From Lepidurus packardi (taxonomy: Eukaryota > Arthropoda > Branchiopoda > Notostraca > Triopsidae): a stretch of DNA of 64,000 nt. Below, in pieces: positions 53,901 through 64,000 of the stretch (position 1 is the first letter of the stretch; the number at the start of each line of letters is the position of its first letter). Below the pieces are notes generated by a model. That model ran no database searches. It was not told the origin of the DNA and was given only the letters and a program-made list of their open reading frames with translations. The position numbers were made by a program, and so were the translations under genes. The stretch covers positions 12,354,024-12,418,023 of the forward strand of contig JAKZAN010000001.1 in the NCBI GenBank assembly GCA_023053545.1, written 5' to 3'.

Positions 53901-56900
53901 AGTATGTTAAGTCATTTTAGTGAGAGTCGGGAGAAAAAGAAAGGGCGACGAAGAAGGCAGTTTGCGCGGTCCCCGGATGGTAGACCGTACCGCAGCAGTG
54001 CGGCGGACAAAGCTTCGGATTATGAGGATATCTGGGATAGTCCGCCGCGAGAACTGACTTCGCCTCCTTCTCCTTCCTCTCCTACTTCTTGTGCCTCTCC
54101 TAGTTCTGAATCAGATTGCGAGCCACTTGAAATGGACCCGCCCGCTGTGATGAACAAAGCGGTCTCCATCGCCGCGCTGATTAGCTTCGATGACAATACG
54201 CAAGTGGTAAGTCGGGCGCCGACAACGCCGCATCTGTCTCCCATTGACGCCCTCTTGGACTGCCACGTTACCACCAACATTACCGTGCAGTCGGACCACA
54301 CTATTACAAAGCGAATTGAGAGCGAGGAGGACGTAATTGTCCAAGATTTGGTCGCTCATACCGCCGTTGATTCGGATGATTTCGACCCCGACGATGGCTT
54401 GGTCCGGCCCGGTAAGTTGGACTTCCATAGAGCGTCCAAGCGGACCAGTCCACTGTACTCGGAACCGGCTGATGCGCTACCGAAGCAACGCCAGCCGCCC
54501 TACCACGCGACTCGGCCGTTACCTCCGTTTCCCGCGCCAATGCACTTTAAGATCCCGGCGTTTCATCAGCCCGCTTTACCTTCCAACTTTACGTCATATG
54601 TCACTGAGACTCCTCCGATTTCGTTGCAGACGAGGCCCCTGCTGACCTCTGCACCGCTACCGTCTGAGCGATTCGTGATCAATAATAACAACCGACGTCA
54701 AACTGCAGTTGTAAATAAGAAAAATCAGAAAAACAGTTTCCGGTTGCCCTTACCGCTCAAGTCGTCTGGGAATTCCACTGCGGCGCTTGTCAGCTCTCAA
54801 AAGATTACGAGTATTTCCTGGCCTGTAGATTCCAGTTGGGAATTTCTACATACTGACGTCTCGAGTTTAGAGACAACGACGTCGGGCGTCACCGGCACTA
54901 ACTTTTCCCTCAAGTCACATCCCAGTTTAGCCAAACCACCTCACTCACCTTTTCCTGCACCCGGCGTAGACTTACCAGAACAGTATGCATTCTCGAATCT
55001 TACCATGCGTCACGTTTTTGCTGTCTTACGACCCAACCTGGCCTTACCTGTAGCGAACTATGCCCCGCCGCCGTCCCCGACGCCGTCCGTCTCCCATCCA
55101 CACACCTTGGAGTTGCGGAAATCGGCCTACGACAACTGGGCTAGTGACCATACGCGCAGAATCGCCGAAGAAGACGACGAAGACGACGTGGGGACAGAAA
55201 CAGAGTTCTCTGAACCGTGGGACAGTTCAAGATGGGCGCAATTGTTGAACGCGAAGGAAACGATGTCCAACGGGACCAACAACCCTTCGCCGCCCAATAC
55301 TGCGACTAATTCCGTGGTGTTGGACTTGGGCAAAGGGACTTTGTCTGACGCGGGCATTGGGACTATGAGTGATTGTGCGACTTGGAACAAGAGCCATGGT
55401 GAGACACGGAAACGACCGCCTAAGGTTCCTTTACAGCGCACAAAGAGTTTTAAGGACAAGATGGATCCGCTTATTGGTAATTTGCGTGTTTTCTGAGGGT
55501 TTTTTTATTTTAAAGTTCCCCGTATAGCTTAAGCTTTCTGTGCCGCGATAGCGCGCGGAAAGTGTAACGGAAACTAAAGTTCTGATCAAATTGAGTCTGT
55601 GTTTACAAAGTTATCGTGTTTGCCGTTTTATGCGCAGAAGCAATGCGCGTTCATATGCGCCCGTACAAAGCACTGCGCGCCATCTAGCCATAGTTTGGAT
55701 GTAAACAAGCTAAGCTATAGGGGAGCTTTAAAGTGTTTGAAAAGGATGCAAATATGAAAATTTTTGTTTCTCTTTATTCTTGCAGCTTCGCCACGCTTGT
55801 TGGCTTTGCGAGGGTCTGAAAGGACGGAAGCGGGAAGGAGATTACGAAGCGCGGTTTTGGCTCTGGGTCAAGACCCCAGCACAACTTTCTGCCAGAACAT
55901 TCGTCATTTTGTACAGTGCACCAGGGAAGCCCGTGAAGCGCGACCTAGTGTGGTAACTCGTAACGTCCGTCAGTTTATGTCAGGTTTGAAGAATTTCCTG
56001 CTGCAGCATGGGGAAAAACTCTTTGACGCGGCGTTACATGATGAACAAAAACGGGTAAGATTTTCATTTTCATTGATGGGTTTTTAGGTTCATGTATGGA
56101 TTGATCTGTTCTAGTTGAAACCAACCGAATTCCTCAACTTGGGTGCTATTTTGGAGTCCTGTTTGCAATCTTTGGTGCTAGTGCCATTGCATCCACATTT
56201 GTATGCGCTGTTCGTCCAAGACGCGCTCGATAAGGGCAAACTACAGAATATGGTGTTGGCCATGGAGACAGTACGTGAGATGGATCCAGTTGCTCTCGGA
56301 CTTCGTGTAAGAATCCCAAAACATTAAATTAAGATAGTACATGCATCTGCATTTCATGAATAGAATGGATATTCATGTTGTTTTTGTTCACGTTAGGCGG
56401 ATTGCGAATTGCCCTCTGCTGAGCTACTAGATCGTGTTGGGCAGTCTTTGTATCTGATGCAAGCAGCACCGTGCCCTTTGGATAAGCTGGAACATCTCTT
56501 GGCTGCTACCACAGATATTTATTACCATGTATATAAATCACCTCTTTGAGGCTTTGAAGTCTTTGAGTTACGTGGATTTATCGTTGTTTTTTTTGTAGGC
56601 CACGTCAGCATATGGAGACAACTTATCAGCCGACGAATTCTTGCCATTGCTCGCTTGGGCTTGTGCACGTTGTGGATTGGTCACTGCAGAGCAGGAAGCG
56701 GATTTCATGTGGGCCCTACTGCAACCTGCTTTGTTGGCCGGAGAAGGAGCGTATTTCTTAACAGCATTATCCTCAGCCTTGCAACTATTGCACGGCTTCC
56801 GTTTGCCAGTTTCGCCGCCAGCGTCGCCTTCCGATGGCGTTTCGGAAATGGGCACTTGGCGAAGTGGGCGAACTTCAGGAAACAGTCCTATTCCTTGTGT

Positions 56901-57257
56901 CCTCCGCGTTTTAGTGGCCGATGAAAGTCAGGGTAGCTTGCTCGCGCGCACTGTGCCTGTGCGCCCATGTATGACAGCTAGAGATGTTTCCAAGCTGCTA
57001 GCACTTAAATTGAGATTATCGAACCCGCAAGATTATGGATTGGTGGCTCTTATTGATGGCCAAGGTAAAAGAGGAGTTTAAAGAGTTAGAGAGAGTCAGT
57101 TCGGGTAGTAATTTGTTCCATTGTAGAAACGCTCTTGAATGAATCTGACAGTCCACATGATTTGCGGACATCTGTGTTGAGCTCGGGACGAAATTGCACC
57201 TTCGCATTTCGACGACTCGATGCGAAAATTGCTTGGCCTTCACATTTGGAATCTTGA
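50969..57257 (+). CDS. spri: Ras and Rab interactor (RIN/sprint), Rab5 exchange factor
   Basis: RIN proteins bind active Ras and act as guanine-nucleotide exchange factors for Rab5-class GTPases, linking receptor tyrosine kinases to endocytosis; sprint is the Drosophila member. Exons: 50969-51016, 52431-52581, 53005-55476, 55786-56054, 56115-56306, 56397-56528, 56599-57064, 57127-57257; phases agree for about 1286 residues. An N-terminal SH2 domain (about 98-205) has GLFIVRQSS. A 680-residue low-complexity middle with PPPPPPRWAKPP and acidic/Ser tracts lies in the 2.5-kb exon. The RIN-homology region (HVTRNVRQFMSG-like VTRNVRQFMSG) and VPS9 domain (about 985-1150, LSADEFLPLLAWACARCGL) follow, then a Ras-association domain to the C-terminus (about 1175-1285). 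The first two small exons are less certain than the rest. The donor at 52582 was chosen for phase. Confidence 0.93.
51017..52430 (+). other. Intron 1 of the RIN gene
   Basis: It contains T- and C-rich stretches, two open frames without supported homology and a run of 16 G at 52351-52366 preceded by a T tract. No gene recognised. Confidence 0.5.
52715..52950 (+). repeat. Degenerate minisatellite in RIN intron 2
   Basis: The word (t)gagaatttc(a/g) and partners such as ttagaattattt recur about every 25-40 bp at least seven times between exons 2 and 3 of RIN. Copies are diverged. Confidence 0.65.
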
Positions 57258-58863
57258 CGAGTGACGTTTAGTGCTTTTTTTTCAGTCTCCTACCCCGTAA
57301 TTCAAGCTACTAATGGAAAACCCTGAATAACTGATCCACGCATAACGAATACCTTATAAAATAACGAATACCTTCTACATGCTTACTCATGTCTTTTCAA
57401 GCTTACATTTTCTGTTCAGAGATTAAGGACCCCCAACTCTTTCCTCCTTTCTTATCCTTTGTATAAATAAAGAAAAATGATCTCCTAATTATGTCTAATT
57501 CATGACTTGGTAAAACGTAAGGCAATTACGATGAGTTAACCTGAAAAGGCCGCAATGACGTACAACTGACGCTTAACGTATCATAAAAGATATCAACAGG
57601 TGGCGTTTGCCTATCTTTTGAAAACAAAACAAACTGCCGCCTTCCATTTCGATTAACGAATCCTGTATAACAAATTTGGCATTTAGCACATTCATTCAAT
57701 GATTTGCTTAATTGTAAGACTTTTTAAGACTCCTTTTTAAAGTGAATTTGGAAAAATAAACCTCAGCATTCAATAGTATGTAACAAGAATCATTCACATT
57801 TCTTTTCTTTCTAACAAACTTCACAAACTTCGTTTCTTACGAGTTGAGTTCGTCACCGAGTTAATTGGATAGCGTTAATCATTCGAATTGAGCGTCCTTC
57901 TATCTTTCCCTTGTTTACTTTGTCAAATGCAAGTGTGCTTGAATAATATCTATGAAGAATACTTCAGACCGTCAGACCCATAGAATCGTAAAAGAAAGGC
58001 TACAGTTACTTACTGAAAGTACAGTTATCCAGTATTGGCTAGTCAACGTTAGTACTAAAAGACATAGTGGGTCAAAGAACACTACGATGACGCATATTAT
58101 GAAAATATACGCAAACTATTAGAATTCAACTCATATTGATTGCAAATTCTATCGACTTTATTTGCTAATCGAAGTCCTGTTTCAAATTCAATGTTAACTA
58201 CCAGTACACGACGAGTGATTCCAACTTGTCAATAGTGCGGAAGCCATTTCAATTTTTTCCAACCAAAATTTTCATTTCTTTTCTATTTTGTATCTCCTGG
58301 ACAGTGCCAGACAAGTATCCGAGTCGTCATGGCGGACAAACAACATAATTTCCATCAATAACCCTAGAGTGTCTAGCTATCTCGGAAAAACTCTTCCGTT
58401 ATTTATTTATTTTCTCTCCTTTAATTGTTGCGTTTGGTAAGGGCGTTCTGTACATGAACTCGGGGACCGTTTCTGAAGCGCCGCGCAGCAATGCGAATAC
58501 CACGCCCTTTTCCCGTGCGACTTTTGTTCCTTTGCGTTTTCCCAGTGCCTAAAAGCTTTTTAGTTGTGGTGCCGCAACAGCACGTGTCAAGAGGAGAAAG
58601 GGGAAAAGTAATATAGCCCTTATTGGCTGCCGTTAAAATTATAGCTTTATCCAGGAGCTAGTTCCTTGTCCTCGATTTTTTTTTACCTGGCCGGACTTAA
58701 CAAAACGACAATTTGTAATCGTGCTTGTGTACTCTTAAAATTCTAAAATAATTGGTGTTGAAAGTGGAAGAAGTGGATTACCGAGGGGGGCCGTGAATGC
58801 CCGGGCACATCCTTTGGTGCGTCCAGCATTTAAAATTTCTATAGGATTTGACCATCCATCGTC
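57258..58863. other. Intergenic between RIN and the ryanodine receptor gene
   Basis: Holds the RIN 3' UTR and the promoter/leader of the ryanodine receptor gene. I saw no other gene. Confidence 0.55.
57466..57471 (+). terminator. Candidate poly(A) signal of RIN
   Basis: AATAAA lies 209 nt after the RIN stop. Confidence 0.5.
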
Positions 58864-61800
58864 ATGGCGGATAATGAAAGTGGTTCGGAGCAAGATGATG
58901 TCTCATTTCTTCGCACTGTAAGCCTGGATATGTTGTTTCTTTTAGTCTTCGGGACTTTTTTTTAGCTCTTTCTCGGAGCTCTTTTGCTCGGGGCTCATCG
59001 TTTGTTCTCGCTGCAGATAATTCTCTTGCTCTTGAAACACTGGGGAGCTGCGGAGAATCTAATTTTAGGTGCCTTAAAGTCTAGTCCTCGGTCCCCGGAA
59101 CACAAAGTCCTTGTATACCGTGTATAGCTTAAGCTGAAAGTTGCACTTGGCTTCAGAGACGAAAATAAACCTTGCTGTCTTTTTACGCCAGAGCTAGTGG
59201 GTACTCATACATCACCAACATTCAAATGCAATGCCACCCCGAAACTTTTTATATCTCCCCGCAGCATCTCTATGCTGCAAACTGCAAATACGGGAGATAA
59301 ATTGAGCATATGGACTCTAAATATACTCAGAATACCTGGAATTTAGCAGCAAAATAGCAAACAGAGGGGGCTAATTATGTAGTTAGTGTCACATGAACGG
59401 CATAACAGCTTGGAGTTAATCTCGTGTTATTAGCTTTTTGCGTGTAGTACCTAGTAGAAAATAGGGAAGATTCCTTGTGGTGGGCCCGTCTTTTATCTCT
59501 GTCTCTGCCTTTCTATCCTTGCCTGTCTTCGGTTCGGAGAAATAAAGAAGCTTGGGAGCCGGGGACTTGTACTAGTTCAGGCCAAAGCTGCCTAGATCGA
59601 TACGGCTCTCTGGACTTGACAGACTTTATGGAGTCTATTCTAATTTGGACCCAAATTTGCTCATAACCTGTTTTTAATTGACGTTTATTTTGCAGGAAGA
59701 TAATGTCTGTCTGTCGTGCACGGCCACGGGGGAGCGTGTTTGTTTAGCTGCCGAAGGCTTCGGTAATCGACATTGCTACTTAGAGACCATCGCCGATAAA
59801 GTACGTTTGTCTCTAAAATCCAGGTCAATTGGCGAAGTTTTTGTTACCCTTGTAACGTTATTGTTCTGTTGCAGAATGTCCCTCCGGACTTGTCCCAATG
59901 CGCGTTCGTCATCGAGCAAGCGCTTTCCGTGCGAGCTTTGCAGGAATTGGTTACCGCAGCAGGGTCCGAAACGGTAATTTTGTCAATTTAATTTTATCCA
60001 TTTTACCCTCATAACTTCGACTCACTACCTTCCGAAAGACCTTTGCTACCCTCATTTACTAACGTGACAAGGAGTGAGTGTCTGTTTTGCTTAATCATGT
60101 TTTGACTAAAAAGAAAAGGCCAATTTTGTTAAAAGTGCAAAAAGTGAGGCCGAAAAACAGGCACTAAGAGATGAAATGAGGCGTGACTTAATGCGTTCCT
60201 ATGTATTTCAGGAAAATGACACGGTGGTAAGTGTAATCTACGGTGGCCTCTCCTCATTCCTAGAATCTGCCAGGTGGTACCTCCTCGCTCTTATTCTTAG
60301 TTTCGGTCTTCATCTCCATGACAGCCTAATGCCCACCCTCCAGATTACCATAATCATGTCATCCTCAAGCATTTACTTTGTATTTATTTATTTATTTTTG
60401 CTTAAATGTTATTAATCCTTAACAGATCATTGACTCGCATCACAGTATTCTTACAAATATCTCTATAGCATCGTGGCCGGCATTGAGAATCTTACCTAAC
60501 CCCTGCTCATTTTGGAAGATTTCAGTTGTAACTCGAATTTTTTAAGTTTTTTAGCTGGTTATCCATCAGTACCGTATAGGTGCGGTATGGTTATACATGG
60601 CGACCGTTCCACATTCGTTTTTGTTGCGGTGGTGTCTTATTAATCCCGCATTTGAGCTTATATTTTTAGTTCACGTTCTTTTTACTCTCAGTTTTATTTC
60701 CTTGGAATTCCGTTTCGTTGGCTCATGACCAAAAGGTTCACGTAACATGCCTGTCACATTGTAAACATACCCATGCATTCTGCACTTGTACTTGAGTTTT
60801 CTTTTGGGGCGAGAATCGTCCAAACATATTCGACATTCTGACGTGAGGCAATTTCTTTCCTTCTTTCCTCAGGGCAAAGGCACGGGCTCTGGACACCGCA
60901 CTTTGCTGTACGGTAACGCCGTGCTTTTGCGTCATCAGAACTCCGATATGGTACGATTACGATTTCAAAAGTCCCAAACTCATAGTCATCCGATGTTTGA
61001 ACACATTTTTGTTTATGCATTTCGGCTGGCGCTTGTAGTACTTGGCTTGTTTGTCCACGAGTTCTTCGAATGACAAGTTGGCCTTTGATGTCGGTTTGCA
61101 AGAGCACTCGGGGGGCGAGGCATGCTGGTGGACCATTCACCCAGCCTCCAAACAGCGGTCCGAAGGTGAAAAAGTACGTGTCGGGGACGATCTCATTCTC
61201 GTCTCAGTGGCCACCGAACGCTACCTGCACACGGCCAAAGAAAAGGATTTGTCGGTCGTTAATGCCTCGTTTCATGTGACTCACTGGTCCGTTATGCCCT
61301 TCGGCACTGGCTTGTCCAAGATGAAGTACGTAGGGTACGTCTTCGGGGGAGAGGTTCTCCGTTTCTTTCATGGCGGCGATGAATGTTTGACGATTCCTTC
61401 GTCTTGGAGTGAAATCACGGGACAAAAGTAAACAACAGAACAGGAATGATTAAAAACCACACACTGATCGATTTCCTTATTACTCGACAATCGATAGCAT
61501 TGTGGTGTACGAAGGAGGCGAAGTAGTAACCCAAGCTCGATCTTTATGGCGCTTGGAACTAGCACGCACCAAATGGGCGGGCGGGTTCATCAACTGGGCC
61601 CATCCTATGCGTATCCGTCACATTACTACTGGCAGGTATTTGGGCGTAGGGCCCAACAATGAATTGTGTTTGCTGGCCCGCGAAGAGGCGTCTTTAGCCG
61701 CGTGTGCTTTTCAACTGCGTCCCGAGAAAGACGATCAGAAAGTTCTACTCGAAGACAAGGACCTGGAAATTATTGGTTTACCCATCATTAAGTATGGTGA

Positions 61801-64000
61801 CTCCACCGTCATTGTGCAACATGTGGAATCCAGTCTGTGGCTTTCTTACCGCGTAAGTTTAGTCCTTTTTACTTTTGCAGAAATTAGACATGAAGATAAA
61901 CTTGCCATGCAAAAGATTGAATGGCTGGAATAGATGGAATGTTAACGAATGATGGTATCTTTCCAGACGTACGAAACGAAGAAAAAAGGTGTAGGAAAAG
62001 TGGAAGAGAAGCAAGCAATTTTGGCAGAAGAAGGTAAAATGGACGACGGATTGGAATTTTCTCGCTCTCAAGAAGAGGAATCCCGTACAGCTCGCGTGAT
62101 TCGTAAATGCTCGTCGCTGTTCCACCGTTTCATCTCCGGTTTGGATACGTTGCAGAATCAGCGCCGTCATTCAGTTTTGTTCCAGTCCATCAATTTGGCT
62201 GAAGTCATTATGTGCCTGGAAGACTTGATTAATTACTTCGCCCAACCCGACGAAGACATCGAGCATGAAGAAAAACAGAACAAATTACGCGCCTTACGAA
62301 ACCGACAAGACCTCTTCCAAGAAGAAGGCATCCTCAACCTGATCCTGGAAGGAATCGATAAAATCACTTTTATCACTTCCCAAGGCTTCATGGTATCATT
62401 TGCGGGCGAAGCAGCTGGACAATCCTGGGATATTATCTCTGCTTACTTGTACCAGCTTTTAGGTAACTGAATCTATCCTCTACAAAACTCTACGAAAGGG
62501 CCACGTTAGGACAAATCACTCATAATTGATTTATTTGGTTTCTTTTAGCTGCGATCATTAAGGGCAACCATACGAATTGTGCCCAGTTTGCACAATCGCA
62601 TCGCCTCAATTGGCTCTTCTCACGTCTTGGATCGCAGGCTTCAGGCGAAGGCACAGGCATGTTAGACGTCTTGCACTGTGTCTTGATCGATTCTCCCGAA
62701 GCTTTGAACATGATGAAGGAAGAACATATTCAAGTCATTATTTCCTTGCTGGAAAAACACGGACGGGACCCGAAGGTCTTGGACGTCCTCTGTTCGTTGT
62801 GTGTCGGCAACGGAGTCGCCGTCCGCTCTTCCCAAAACAACATCGCGGATTATTTACTCCCCGGCCGCAATTTATTGCTGCAGACGCAACTGGTGGATCA
62901 TGTTTCCAGCACCCGGCCCAATTTGTTCGTGGGCAAAGTTGAAAACTCGGCCATGTTTTTGCGCTGGTACTTTGAAGTCACGGTGGATTTGGTGGAGCAA
63001 GCGACTCACTTTACACCGCATTTGCGCCTCGGCTGGGCGAACAGCAAAGGCTACGTACCCTTCCCGGGGGGCGGAGAAGGATGGGGTGGAAATGGAGTTG
63101 GCGATGACTTCTACTCTTTCGCTTTTGATGGAGCTCAACTTTGGACGGGTGAGTAATTGCTAGCTGAAGTAGAAACATAAAAAGGTCGGAAGAAAATGAA
63201 GCTACTTAAAAAACAAGGGGAAAAAATTATAAAAAAAATTGCAAGAAAAAGAGGAAGAGAGAAAGAAATTGTAACAATCTAAATGTACGTGTTGTCTTTA
63301 CGACATATTGCAGGAGGAAGGAGCACAGTGATTAGTCCTGGAGCTACCGAACCTTTTTTGTGCAAAGGGGATGTTGTAGGCTGTGCCTTGGATCTCGCTG
63401 TCCCAATTATGACTTTTTACCTCAACGGCGTCAAAATAAAAGGCCACTTCCAGAATTTCAACTTGGATGGAATGTTCTTCCCGGTGATTAGTTGCTCCGC
63501 CCGTATTAGGTACGTAGAACTTTGAACTGAGTTGAAGAGTATAGATTTTCAGCCAAACTCGGAACTGGTTTGAACTGAACTCAAAGCTGTTTCTAGAAAA
63601 TGAATAGTATGAATTAAAAACTTGGATGCAAATGAAGCGTAATGGCCTAAACATCGTAAACAAATATGAAAATAAAGCTATAAAAATGGAAGGGTCCAAA
63701 ATCCTGGATCAGGATCAACTATATGTCGTCTTCAATTTTTAGTTGCCGATTCTTGTTTGGAGGGGAGCACGGACGATTGCGGTTTCCACCGCCGCTAGGT
63801 TTTTCCCCACTTTGCGAGTGTTTACTCCCGACACAATCTTTGTCGTTGGAACCTTGTTTTCATTTCGGAGATTTATCCAAAGGCGTGCTAGCTGGCCCTT
63901 TTCCTGTTTTGAACGATACCGCGTTCGTGCCTGGCCCCGTTGACACTTCTGCTGTAAGATCATGTTTGGATTTAATCCATTTTTTTCTTATTTCTAGATG
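58864..64000 (+). CDS. RyR: Ryanodine receptor, N-terminal part, truncated by window end
   Basis: RyR is the very large homotetrameric calcium-release channel of the sarco/endoplasmic reticulum. Exons: 58864-58917, 59696-59800, 59875-59973, 60873-60950, 61039-61427, 61498-61852, 61967-62462, 62549-63148, 63314-63509, 63743-63953 and the first 3 nt of the next at 63998. They join in phase to about 862 residues of a protein near 5000. The start [18 protein letters not shown] and the following [19 protein letters not shown] are the family N-terminus. The beta-trefoil/MIR regions carry [34 protein letters not shown] and HVTHWSV. A RIH-type helical region ([16 protein letters not shown]) and the first SPRY domain ([11 protein letters not shown] onward, then [12 protein letters not shown]) follow. 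The sequence is strongly arthropod-like from memory of the family. Channel domains lie outside the window. A possible 15-nt alternative exon is at 60212-60226. Confidence 0.97.
60212..60226 (+). CDS. RyR: Candidate 15-nt in-frame microexon of RyR
   Basis: In the intron between RyR exons 3 and 4 the sequence ttcag|gaaaatgacacggtg|gtaagtg has consensus acceptor and donor. Exon 3 ends and exon 4 begins at phase 0, so inclusion would insert Glu-Asn-Asp-Thr-Val without changing frame. The insertion point is in a loop of the N-terminal domain region. Use of the exon is inferred only. Confidence 0.35.

Overview
This is a eukaryotic (animal) nuclear window. Genes are split by GT-AG introns, many of only 50-70 bp, and every recognisable product is a conserved metazoan protein. 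The truncated gene at the right edge encodes the N-terminus of a ryanodine receptor of the kind seen in arthropods, and GPD2, ERK7, SOCS, RIN/sprint and DNAJC22 homologues fit the same assignment. I infer an arthropod, possibly a compact-genome mite or small crustacean; the sequence alone does not fix the lineage.

Layout. 1-2350: no convincing gene, one diverged tandem duplication. 2.4-9.8 kb: gene-dense. VPS28 (-) and mitochondrial glycerol-3-phosphate dehydrogenase GPD2 (+) are divergent and about 390 bp apart; then come a tRNA-derived SINE-like element (-), UBE2G2 (+), and the convergent 3' end of a SOCS6/7-type gene. 9.6-16.5 kb: three genes in tandem on the minus strand: SOCS6/7-like, RAB2 and an ERK7/MAPK15 kinase whose activation loop reads TDY. 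16.5-28.1 kb: gene-poor. It holds the 3' exon of a large Ser/Pro-rich protein I cannot name (18.6-20.7 kb), weaker possible minus-strand exons near 22.1 and 25.2 kb, and a roughly 200-bp tandem duplication. 28.2-29.5 kb: DNAJC22 (+). 31.4-35.6 kb: a four-exon minus-strand gene with a possible MATH/TRAF-like region and a C-terminal coiled coil. 35.6-46.1 kb: about 10.4 kb with no supportable gene. 46.1-50.1 kb: THOC5 (-) and NAA20 (+), divergent. 51.0-57.3 kb: RIN/sprint (+). 58.9-64.0 kb: first exons of the ryanodine receptor (+), truncated by the window end.

The genes are housekeeping and signalling functions: ESCRT-I sorting, the glycerol-phosphate shuttle, ER-associated degradation, Rab2 and Rab5-exchange trafficking, mRNA export, N-terminal acetylation and calcium release. 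They form no obvious cluster with a common job. I see no CRISPR array, operon, viral or toxin locus. The most unusual observations are the TDY loop in ERK7, an in-frame 15-nt candidate microexon in the ryanodine receptor gene, the uncharacterised MATH-like/coiled-coil gene, the unnamed Ser/Pro-rich gene, a SINE-like element and several diverged repeats. Exon boundaries were placed by hand from splice dinucleotides, reading-frame phase and remembered family conservation; no search or alignment was run.
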